DNA of 9,743 nt, taken from contig JAENWE010000427.1 in NCBI GenBank assembly GCA_016650185.1, positions 1 through 9,743 of the forward strand, read 5' to 3'. The DNA is from Vicinamibacteria bacterium (GTDB lineage Bacteria; Acidobacteriota; Vicinamibacteria; Fen-336; JAGNNV01). The first letter of the stretch is position 1. Each line of letters begins with the position of its first letter. The translations under genes were made by a program, and so were the position numbers. The notes beneath the pieces are model-generated. The model was not told where the DNA came from, searched no databases, and was given only the letters and a program-made list of their open reading frames with translations. This document shows positions 1 through 6,178 of this stretch, piece after piece.

Positions 1-1
1 C

Positions 2-706
2 AGCAAGGCGCTCGACGTGGACGTGACCATGGCCCTCTACTCGCCTCGTTTCGAGCGCCCGATGCAGGACGAGCAATGGCTGATGCGCCTCGATCCCGAC
101 GCCCCTGGCTTCGTGGAGGCGCTCACCGGTCTGCTGGGCGAGGCCGCGCTGTCGCCGGAGCAGGTCGCCTACTATCGCGAGTGCCTGCGCGAGAAGACCA
201 CCGCCAACCTGCCCGATTCGGACCGCGTGATCCGGGCGGACGACTTCTTCCCGGAGAAGGCTTGGCGCGTGCTCGCGGCCAGCGGCTACATCGGTGCTGA
301 CCCCTACACAGGCCTGCCCGGCGTGACCCGGCTCTCCGAGGATACCTATGCCGTCACCACGCAGCTTGCCGCACGCGGCGCTGGGCTGGTGGCGCGTTTC
401 GTTTTTCGCTTCCTGGCCCCGCTCGCGCAGATGCGCCTGATCTTCAGTCCGCTGCTCGATCGCTTCATCGCCGGCGAGGATTACCGCCGCCGCGCGGTCA
501 AGGTCTCCGACTCCGGGCGCATCCGCAACGAGCTCCAGACGCTGTGCTCGCAGGCACTCGAGTATCGCGACGATACGATCCGCGTCCACTTCGATCGCAT
601 CGAGCCCGACGTGATGCCTTTGGCCAAGCAGAAGGTCGTGCGGGAGGTACTCACCTGGTACAAGCAGCACCATCCCGTCTGGTTCTCCTGGCTCGAGATC
701 GCCTGA
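2..706 (+). CDS. C-terminal part of an unrecognised protein
   Basis: The reading frame is open from base 2 to the TGA at 704-706 (234 residues), so the gene most likely begins before the window. An in-frame GTG at 17 could be a start, but I see no convincing Shine-Dalgarno sequence before it. The product is soluble-looking, rich in Arg, Asp and Glu. A hydrophobic, Phe/Leu-rich amphipathic stretch (GLVARFVFRFLAPLAQMRLI, about residues 123-142 from the GTG) might be buried or touch a membrane. It ends in an aromatic tail (WYKQHHPVWFSWLEIA). I do not recognise the family and assign no function. It is convergent with the BON gene, 75 bp away. Codon use (strong G/C third position) matches the rest of the window, which supports a real gene. 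Confidence 0.6.
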   Translation, partial: SKALDVDVTMALYSPRFERPMQDEQWLMRLDPDAPGFVEALTGLLGEAALSPEQVAYYRECLREKTTANLPDSDRVIRADDFFPEKAWRVLAASGYIGADPYTGLPGVTRLSEDTYAVTTQLAARGAGLVARFVFRFLAPLAQMRLIFSPLLDRFIAGEDYRRRAVKVSDSGRIRNELQTLCSQALEYRDDTIRVHFDRIEPDVMPLAKQKVVREVLTWYKQHHPVWFSWLEIA

Positions 707-710
707 GGGC

Positions 711-735
711 GGCCCCGGAGACCACCCACGGGGCC
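711..735. terminator. Possible stem-loop between convergent genes
   Basis: GGCCCCG (711-717) can pair with CGGGGCC (729-735) around an 11-nt loop. It lies in the 75-bp gap between two convergent genes, where a terminator is expected. There is no clear T-run on either side, so it is a weak candidate, and in GC-rich DNA such a stem can arise by chance. Confidence 0.25.
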
Positions 736-781
736 CCGGGGCGTTGCTTCTCGGTTCTGTCCCTGGAGGGCGCGAGCGAAC

Positions 782-1510
782 CTACCAAAGGGCCTCAGCA
801 ACCGCGATGACACCTTTCTTGGTGGGCTTGAGCCGCGGTTCGGGAGCCTCTCCCGGTTCCAGCTTCTTGCCCTTCACCGTGAGTTCATTGAAGACCTTCT
901 TGACCGGAAATACGCCGCGAGCTTTCAGTCCGGCGAGAATCTTGTCGCCCTCGTTGTCCACCGTGCCGGCCAGGATCACCTCGCCGTTGGTGACCAGGAT
1001 GTGGATTCCGTACTCACCCGCGGGGTTGAAGCCAGGGAAGTACGGATTCCCGTCGCTGAGTGGTCCAAAATTGCCGAACCGTCCACGACCGCCGAAGCCC
1101 ACTCCGTTTGCGAGAGCCATGTCGGTGGCGGTGCCGTAGCGGGAGAGAAATGTGTCCCGATAGATGGTCAGATAGACCTTTGCTCGGATCTCATCGTCCA
1201 GAATCCCCCAGTCGAGGTCCTCGATCCGGTTCACGACCCGCTTCACACCCGGCACCTTGAGGGCAGCGTCCTCGGCTTCTTCCTTGAGCGCGTCTCGGAA
1301 CACGAAACCGCTCAATTCCACGGTCCCGTTTGGATCCACCTGGTACTGCAGAAGGTCGAAGACCCCGTAGTAGGAAAGACGTTCCAGCTTTTCCCTCACG
1401 GCTTTTGCGACTTCCGGCTCCGTCGACGCTTCCTTCTTGGGTGCGGCCTCCACAGCGGTCACGAAGGTGAAGGCGGCGACGGAAAACATTGCGATTCTCT
1501 TGAGCTTCAT
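782..1510 (-). CDS. Secreted protein with two BON domains
   Basis: This is a 242-residue exported protein. A signal peptide covers residues 1-22 or 23 (positive MKLKR, hydrophobic core, cleavage near VEA-APKK). A first BON (OsmY-like) domain spans about residues 33-100, with the pattern VREKLERL, then G-T-V-E-L-S-G-F-V, then VPGVKRVVNRI. A second BON-like unit spans about 104-213 (AKVYLTIYRD, then NGEVILAGTV, then VFPVKKVFNEL). It is interrupted by a Gly/Phe-rich insert at about 136-166. BON domains are thought to bind phospholipid or other envelope surfaces, so a periplasmic or outer-membrane role is likely; the exact job is unknown. The start is the ATG at 1510, four bases after a strong GGAGGAG, and the signal peptide begins there. 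That ribosome site lies inside a perfect hairpin (see 1515-1556). The gene follows the TonB receptor on the same strand, with 103 bp between them. Confidence 0.85.
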   Translation of the reverse strand: MKLKRIAMFSVAAFTFVTAVEAAPKKEASTEPEVAKAVREKLERLSYYGVFDLLQYQVDPNGTVELSGFVFRDALKEEAEDAALKVPGVKRVVNRIEDLDWGILDDEIRAKVYLTIYRDTFLSRYGTATDMALANGVGFGGRGRFGNFGPLSDGNPYFPGFNPAGEYGIHILVTNGEVILAGTVDNEGDKILAGLKARGVFPVKKVFNELTVKGKKLEPGEAPEPRLKPTKKGVIAVAEALW

Positions 1511-1514
1511 TTGA

Positions 1515-1556
1515 CTCCTCCTGATGACGGGGTTAAGCGACCGTCATCAGGAGGAG
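1515..1556 (-). promoter_or_regulatory. Perfect 16-bp hairpin hiding the BON gene's Shine-Dalgarno
   Basis: CTCCTCCTGATGACGG (1515-1530) and CCGTCATCAGGAGGAG (1541-1556) are exact reverse complements separated by a 10-nt loop. In the minus-strand mRNA the downstream arm ends in AGGAGGAG. Its AGGAGG core sits six bases before the BON gene's ATG, so it is that gene's ribosome binding site. The upstream arm supplies a CUCCUCCU anti-Shine-Dalgarno. When folded, the whole ribosome site is paired. A run of exactly 16 pairs is very unlikely by chance. It could be a translational off-switch (RNA thermometer, ligand- or protein-controlled hairpin) or a DNA-level operator palindrome. No T-run follows, so a simple intrinsic terminator is less likely. 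Confidence 0.7.
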
Positions 1557-1575
1557 CAAGCTCCGTGCCAGCAGA

Positions 1576-1606
1576 GCCTGAAGGCGAGCTGAAGGGCTCG
1601 CCAGGC
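1576..1606 (-). terminator. Stem-loop just after the TonB receptor gene
   Basis: GGCGAGC (1583-1589) pairs with GCTCGCC (1596-1602) around a 6-nt loop. Outside a 3-nt bulge the stem continues with GCCT (1576-1579) and AGGC (1603-1606). It begins eight bases after the receptor stop codon in minus-strand reading. This fits a transcript 3'-end or RNA-stabilising hairpin, but no U-tract follows. It may separate receptor and BON expression. Confidence 0.4.
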
Positions 1607-1613
1607 ATCGGCC

Positions 1614-2759
1614 TCAGAAGGAAACGCGAGCGCCGAGCTGGATACGTCTCATGTTTCCCGCCGACCGGATCTTCCCGAAGGTCGCGGGCGCGCCCAGGTT
1701 GGTACCGGGGTTGGACAGGTTGACGATGTTGAAGACGTTGGTCGCCTCGGCCCGGAACTGGAGCTTGGTCCGGCCCCTCAGGTCGAAGTCCCGGAACAGA
1801 CCCATGTCGACGTTGCGAGTGCCCGGACTGTCGATGATGCTCCGTCCCGAGTTTCCGTTGGTTCCATTGGCGGGAAGGGCGAAGGCGCTCGTGTTGAACC
1901 AGCCTTCGATCAGCTCCGCCTGAGGCCGCCCGTGGTCGAGCTCCGGGTTGCCGACCAGGTCCGCACGATCGGTGGTGATGCCATCGAAATTCCGGTCCTG
2001 GCCCGAGGTGATGGTGAGCGGAGTGCCGGTCTGCAGAGTCACGATGGTCGAGAGCGTCCAACCCTGGGCGAGCTTCCGAAGGGCCGATCGCGCGTCCTTG
2101 AAGTAGTCGATCTTCCAGACCGCCGAGAGAACGAAGCTGCGGCGAATGTCGTTCGAGGTCCGGCCGCGCTCCGCGGCGAGGTCGAGCGAGCTTTGCACCG
2201 TCGGAAGACCGTTGCCCTGGAAGTTGACGTCCTCGTAGCCTCGGCCGAAGGAGTAGTACGCCTTGCCGGAGAGATGGGCGCCCCGTCGCTCGGCGCTCAT
2301 TTGAATGCCGTTGTAGTCGCTGCTGAAGATCGAGGAAAGGACGTTTGCCGCGGCGATGGTGCCCGGGAGATAGGGACGCCGGGTATTTCGGTTGGCGGCG
2401 GTGGCCCCAGGTCCGATGACCGGGTAGTTGTCGTCCACGGCGGCGGCAAGGTTCCGCGCGAACGCTCCCACGTAGGAGGCGGTGACGCTGATGTCACGGC
2501 CGATCTGCCGTTCCACGCTGACGTTGACCTGATAGGTCTTGGGCCACACGAAGTCCAGGGACGGACCGAAGACTTGAGCCGGCAGGGTGAATCGCGGAGA
2601 CGCCGGGTTGTACTCGAACGGATACGGGCTGACGCCCCCGGGGAGGTTTCGATAGGGGTCCGACAGGGTGAACACCGTTGGGAACGACTGGCGGACGGTG
2701 AAGGGCTGGTTGTCCGCCGTCGTATTCCACTCGTTGCCGGTGATGCTTCCGTAGAAGAT
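1614..2759 (-). pseudogene. TonB-dependent receptor, C-terminal barrel only (5'-truncated)
   Basis: About 381 residues of an outer-membrane beta-barrel from the Oar/CarboxypepD_reg-like TonB-dependent receptor family, which is greatly expanded in Acidobacteriota. Visible hallmarks are the aromatic strand IFYGSITGNEWN at the start, WPKTYQVNVSVERQIG and VTASYVGAFARNL in mid-barrel, and DIRRSFVLSAVWKID. Near the end come GWTLSTIVTLQTGTPLTI, the late strands QFRAEATNVFNIVN and the closing RRIQLGARVSF. A terminal Phe is typical of outer-membrane proteins inserted by the BAM machinery. Intact members are usually over 900 residues, with a signal peptide, a carboxypeptidase-like domain and a plug; all of these are missing. 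The frame stays open to about 2837, but upstream of 2759 it becomes low-complexity Arg/Ser/Thr and overlaps a + strand gene. The real homology therefore appears to end near 2760. As it stands it should not make a working receptor. Confidence 0.8.
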
Positions 2760-2792
2760 AGTTGTCGAGGAGCGTGTTGTGGACGATCTTCT
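2745..2792. other. Head-to-head junction between two truncated genes
   Basis: To the left, minus-strand codons read the receptor strand IFYGS (2759-2745). To the right, + strand codons from about 2760-2779 read a lyase-like toroid with no signal peptide. The two coding segments meet with essentially no intergenic space or promoter. A 7-bp inverted repeat flanks the point: AGAAGAT (2753-2759) and ATCTTCT (2786-2792). It may mark an inversion, a deletion or an assembly/amplification chimera. The exact break is uncertain by roughly 20 bp. Confidence 0.55.
2767..2772 (+). promoter_or_regulatory. Shine-Dalgarno-like GAGGAG before the GTG at 2779
   Basis: GAGGAG lies six bases before the GTG at 2779 and is the only argument that this GTG could be a working start. 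The motif falls inside the suspected junction, so it may be fortuitous. Confidence 0.35.
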
Positions 2793-4209
2793 CGTACGAG
2801 AGATCCGCGCCGAACCGAGCACGCGCCAAGTGATCAACCTGCCCGAGAACTATCTCGGCGTCGCGTCCCGGGTGGCGACACTGGCCTTTCAGATGGGCGT
2901 CCTCGACGACCGCGCCTTCGTGGACTCCTTGCTGGACCGCGCCGCCCTTCCGTTCACGAAGGGCGCCCTTTACGCCGACGACGCTGGAACCAGCGGACGA
3001 TTCGACCGCTACTCGAACGAATATGCGCGGTACGTCTACGAGGCCGCCGAGACGGTGGGTCGAGAGGACATCCTCAAAGCGCTTCGTCCCTCCCTTACCG
3101 CCCAGATGGCGCTGTGGTGGGACCTCGTCTCACCCGACGGGTACGGGTATCCCTGGGGACGCAGCCTCGGCGTTGTGAGTTATCTCGACACTCTGGAGAT
3201 CGTTGCTTTTCTGGGCGGCCATCCGGAATTCCGACCTGCGTCGATTCGCGACCTCGTGAGCGAGTACCGGCTCGCGTGGCTCTGGCTCTCGCAGGACTAT
3301 CGGCCTGACACCCACATGCTCTCGGTTCTCGTTCCGGGCCGCGGGAACTACTCCTACATCTCGAAAGATCGCGAGTGGCAGCAGACCGTGGGCTTTTTCG
3401 GCAAGGCCCTGATGGCCGAGGACACACTCATGAAGTCTCTGCTCGCCGAGGGGATCGAGTCCTTTCCGGAAAGGCCCGATCTCAAGAAGGTGGCGCGATT
3501 CGAGTTCTTCCGGCGTGGTGATCGACCCGCGGGCGTGTGGCTGGTGCGCGACGGGCTTCTGCGGTTTGCCCTTCCCATCACCACCGGCACGAAACCGGGA
3601 GTCGCGGACTATCTGCCCGCTCCCCATGGCCTGCCTGGGTTCGCGGTCCCCGTGGAGCAGATGTCTCCGGCCGGGGCTTCCTACTATGAGATGGCCGATG
3701 GCCGCACCCTGGTAGCCGCGGACGGCGCGGACGAGATTGTCCCTTCTCCCGATGGCCGCTCGCTGCGCGCAACCTGGCGGCGGTTCGTGGTCAAGGGCGG
3801 GAAGACTGGAGAGTGGGTCGAACCCGGATTCGAAGTCAGCATGAACTGGAAGATCGAGGACTCGACTCTTACCCGCACGGAAACCCTCGTCCCCAATCGA
3901 GGCGTCACGATTCAACGCCTTTCATGGAACCTGCCCGTGATGGTGACATCAACGCCTGTTGTGCCCGGGGGCGCGGCCACACCGATTCGCCTGCACACCC
4001 GCGAGGCGTCTCTCGAGGTGAGGTCAGGTGGCGATCTTCACCTCGCTCCCTCCATCCAGGAGTTTGGCGACGAGCCTCTCGGACGCGGCGCCCGCGGGCC
4101 CATCCCCACCCACCTCTCTTTCGAGACCACGGACATCCAGCTTCAGGCGGGCCATCCCCGAAGCTGGGAGATCGCGCTCACCCTGACCGCCCCCATACCC
4201 AAGGACTGA
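2779..4209 (+). CDS. Polysaccharide-lyase-like toroid/beta-sandwich protein, probably N-truncated
   Basis: 476 residues from a GTG with GAGGAG six bases upstream. The first 230 or so residues look helical and rich in aromatics, with LPENYLGVASRVATLAFQMG (21-40), RYSNEYARYVYEA (77-89) and SPDGYGYPWGRSLG (118-131). This resembles the (alpha/alpha) toroid of heparinase/alginate-lyase-like proteins. Residues 240-476 are beta-rich (WLVRDGLLRFALPITTG and many short strands), like the C-terminal sandwich of those enzymes. I cannot place it in a numbered lyase family, and catalytic activity is unproven. Proteins of this design are normally exported, yet there is no signal peptide here, and the start abuts the junction at about 2760. 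An N-terminal part is therefore probably missing. It is followed after six bases by the KdgF-like cupin, which ties it to uronate use. An upstream in-frame TAG at 2752 limits any extension. Confidence 0.6.
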   Translation: MDDLLVREIRAEPSTRQVINLPENYLGVASRVATLAFQMGVLDDRAFVDSLLDRAALPFTKGALYADDAGTSGRFDRYSNEYARYVYEAAETVGREDILKALRPSLTAQMALWWDLVSPDGYGYPWGRSLGVVSYLDTLEIVAFLGGHPEFRPASIRDLVSEYRLAWLWLSQDYRPDTHMLSVLVPGRGNYSYISKDREWQQTVGFFGKALMAEDTLMKSLLAEGIESFPERPDLKKVARFEFFRRGDRPAGVWLVRDGLLRFALPITTGTKPGVADYLPAPHGLPGFAVPVEQMSPAGASYYEMADGRTLVAADGADEIVPSPDGRSLRATWRRFVVKGGKTGEWVEPGFEVSMNWKIEDSTLTRTETLVPNRGVTIQRLSWNLPVMVTSTPVVPGGAATPIRLHTREASLEVRSGGDLHLAPSIQEFGDEPLGRGARGPIPTHLSFETTDIQLQAGHPRSWEIALTLTAPIPKD

Positions 4210-4215
4210 GAAACG

Positions 4216-4593
4216 ATGACCAATACCACCAGCGACAACCCCATCACCCATCGGTCGTGGAACTGGGCCACGATCCCTCAAGGGAAGTTGGCGGAGGGAG
4301 TGGTGCGGCAGATGATCTACGGCGAGAAGCTGATGATCTGTCGCCTGACCTTCGCGGCGGGGACCGTCACCACCGCGCACGATCACGTCCATGAGCAGAT
4401 GACCATGGTCGAGAAGGGCCGGGTCCGCTTCGTCATCGGGTCGGAGGAGAAGGTCTTTGGCCCGGGCGACGTTCTGCTCTTTCCGAGCGGCTTCTGGCAT
4501 GGGGCGACCATGCTGGACGAGGAGGTGGTGCTAGTCGACATCTTCTCCCCGATCCGCGAGGACTTTCTGCCCGCGCCTGAGGCGAGGGGATAG
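4216..4593 (+). CDS. kdgF: KdgF-type cupin, unsaturated uronate ring-opening
   Basis: A 125-residue single-domain cupin. KdgF proteins convert 4,5-unsaturated uronates released by polysaccharide lyases into the linear keto-uronate in the cytoplasm. Candidate metal ligands are H55, H57 or H59 and Q61 in AHDHVHEQ, plus H95 in SGFWHG. The segment D108-x-F110-x3-R114 (DIFSPIRED) matches the spacing of the Asp, Phe and Arg reported near the KdgF active site. The glycine turns KGRVRF and GPGDVLLFPSG are typical cupin strands. The length is normal for the family. The ATG at 4216 follows the previous stop by six bases, with AAGGA about ten bases upstream. KduD begins five bases after its stop, so the two are almost certainly co-transcribed. 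A related non-KdgF cupin cannot be excluded, but position and motif agree. Confidence 0.82.
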   Translation: MTNTTSDNPITHRSWNWATIPQGKLAEGVVRQMIYGEKLMICRLTFAAGTVTTAHDHVHEQMTMVEKGRVRFVIGSEEKVFGPGDVLLFPSGFWHGATMLDEEVVLVDIFSPIREDFLPAPEARG

Positions 4594-4598
4594 ACGCC

Positions 4599-5363
4599 AT
4601 GGCCACCAGCCTCTTCTCGCTCGAAGGCCGCGTGGCCCTGGTGACGGGGGCCTCCCGCGGCCTTGGCGCCGCCATCGCCCGGGCCCTGGCGGAAGCCGGG
4701 GCAGACGTGGCCGCGCACGGCAACGCCACCCCCGCGGATGCGACCTGCGAGGAGGTCCGCTCTCTGGGTCGGCGAGAGGTTGCGCTAGTGGCCGACATGG
4801 CCGACCCCGCGTCCCCCGATCGGCTGGTGCGCGAGACCGTGGAAGCGCTCGGCGGCCTCGACATCGTGGTGAACAACGCCGGCATCATCCGCCGCGGTCC
4901 CACCGTCGACACCAGCGATGAAGACTGGGCCGCGGTCATCGATGTCAATCTTCACGGTGTCTTTCGATTGTGCCGAGCCGCAGGCCGTCACATGCTCGCT
5001 TCCGGTCGCGGCGGCAAGATCATCAACATCGCGTCCCTTCTGTCGTTTCAGGGCGGGCTGAACGTTCCCGCCCATGCGGCGTCGAAGAGCGCCGTCGCCG
5101 GCCTGACTCGAGAACTCTCGAACGAGTGGGCCGCCAAAGGCATCAACGTCAACGCCATCGCTCCCGGCTACATGCGCACCGACAACACCGAAGCGCTCCA
5201 GAAGGACGAGACCCGCAACGGTCAGATCCTCGAGCGGATTCCCGCGGGCCGTTGGGGCGAATCCTTCGACCTGGACGGGGCGGCGGTCTTCCTCGCCTCG
5301 CGCGCGTCCGAGTATGTGAGTGGCCAGATCCTGGCCGTGGATGGGGGTTGGCTGGGTCGTTAG
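4599..5363 (+). CDS. kduD: KduD-type 2-dehydro-3-deoxy-D-gluconate 5-dehydrogenase, Tyr-to-His at catalytic site
   Basis: A 254-residue short-chain dehydrogenase (E. coli KduD is about 253). KduD interconverts the 2,5-diketo-3-deoxygluconate made from unsaturated uronates and 2-keto-3-deoxygluconate, using NAD(H), in the cytoplasm. Visible are the nucleotide loop TGASRGLG (16-23), NNAG (92-95) followed by IIRR, N117, S146 in GKIINIASLLSFQGG, and K163. The C-terminal signatures APGYMRTDNT, RIPAGRWGE and ending VDGGW are also present. All are characteristic of KduD. The odd point is residue 159: the usual Y-x-x-x-K reads H-A-A-S-K, with codon CAT at 5073-5075, one base from TAT. Loss of the Tyr acid/base would be expected to cripple the reaction. 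It may be a sequence error. GAGGGG ends nine bases before the ATG. Confidence 0.88.
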   Translation: MATSLFSLEGRVALVTGASRGLGAAIARALAEAGADVAAHGNATPADATCEEVRSLGRREVALVADMADPASPDRLVRETVEALGGLDIVVNNAGIIRRGPTVDTSDEDWAAVIDVNLHGVFRLCRAAGRHMLASGRGGKIINIASLLSFQGGLNVPAHAASKSAVAGLTRELSNEWAAKGINVNAIAPGYMRTDNTEALQKDETRNGQILERIPAGRWGESFDLDGAAVFLASRASEYVSGQILAVDGGWLGR

Positions 5364-5419
5364 CCCCGCGATGTGTGAGTGCCGGTTTGTTCGTTCCTGA
5401 ATTTGTGAGGTCAAAGACG

Positions 5420-6178
5420 ATGACATCAGTCAAAGGCGTGGCATTGGTAACGGGCGGAGGGGCCGGGCTTGGCCGGGCCTGTGCTTTGACGCTCGGAGAA
5501 CGGGGCGCCCGGGTGGCCGTGCACTACATCAAGAGCCGCGAAGGAGCCGAAGAGGTGGTGGCCGCCCTGAAGGCGAAAGGTGCGGAAGCGGCTTCGTTCC
5601 AGGCCGACGTCACGAAGTCCGCGGAAGTGACTTCGATGGTCGAGGCGGTGACCGCACAGTTCGGTTCCATCGACATCCTGGTCAACAACGCCGGAGATCT
5701 GATCGCACGCAAGCCCCTCCTCGAGATGGATGAGGCGTTCTTCCATGCGGTGATGGACGTGAATGTCACCAGCGCCTTCCTGATGTGTCGCGCCGTGGGT
5801 CCGGGGATGGTGTCACGAAAGCATGGAGTCATCATCAACATGTCGTCCCTCGCCGCCTGGAATGGCGGGGGTTCGGGTGCGGGAGCCTACGCCACCGCCA
5901 AGGGCGCCATCCTTTCGCTCACCAAGGCTCTGGCCAAGGAGATGTCGCCGCACGGGGTCCGGGTCAACTGCGTGGCTCCCGGCCTGATCGGCGAAACCGC
6001 GTTCCATGGGCGCTTTACCGCTCCCGCCGCGTTTGAGAATGCGGCGAAGGGCGTTCTCTTCGGACGCGCCGGGACTCCCGAAGAAGTGGCCACCGTCGTC
6101 GCCTTTCTCGCCTCGTCCGATAGTTCTTTCCTGACCGGAGAGATCATCGAGATCAACGGCGGGATGAACATGCGATGA
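5420..6178 (+). CDS. Second short-chain dehydrogenase/reductase, uronate pathway
   Basis: 252 residues from the ATG at 5420. The frame is open further upstream to 4970, but that part overlaps kduD. The Rossmann start MTSVKGVALVTGGGAGLG and GAGG (5407-5410, nine bases before the ATG) fix the start. Motifs are TGGGAGLG (11-18), NNAG (89-92), N115, S142/S143, Y157-x-x-x-K161, then APGLIGE and EINGG near the end, so the catalytic residues are complete. Basic and serine residues after the second strand (YIKSR, 36-40) suggest NADP(H) preference. The specific substrate is not readable from sequence. In this cluster it could be a DEH reductase, like the NADPH-dependent SDR of Sphingomonas A1, or another hexonate dehydrogenase. 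It lies 56 bp after kduD, and its stop overlaps the transporter start by ATGA. Confidence 0.82.
   Translation: MTSVKGVALVTGGGAGLGRACALTLGERGARVAVHYIKSREGAEEVVAALKAKGAEAASFQADVTKSAEVTSMVEAVTAQFGSIDILVNNAGDLIARKPLLEMDEAFFHAVMDVNVTSAFLMCRAVGPGMVSRKHGVIINMSSLAAWNGGGSGAGAYATAKGAILSLTKALAKEMSPHGVRVNCVAPGLIGETAFHGRFTAPAAFENAAKGVLFGRAGTPEEVATVVAFLASSDSSFLTGEIIEINGGMNMR

Noticed and set aside
2760..2829. Minus-strand sequence RFGADLSYEKIVHNTLLDN as the true upstream part of the receptor, joined by a one-base frameshift
   Set aside because: It looks protein-like, but it is codon-for-codon antisense to the + strand gene and does not resemble the strand expected before IFYG. Kept only as a minor alternative.
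2760..2837. Receptor frame continuing to an apparent start near 2837
   Set aside because: The residues there (RTRRSSTTRSSTT) do not resemble a receptor barrel, plug or signal peptide, and they lie opposite the + strand gene.
1932..3308. Long + strand open frame of 458 codons across the receptor and the junction
   Set aside because: It is the antisense shadow of the receptor and an out-of-frame read of the lyase-like gene. The translation is Arg/Gly-rich with no recognisable domain.
4970..5419. Upstream extension of the second SDR to 4970
   Set aside because: It would overlap kduD almost throughout and gives Arg/Ser-rich non-domain sequence. The Rossmann start and a Shine-Dalgarno sequence fix the ATG at 5420.
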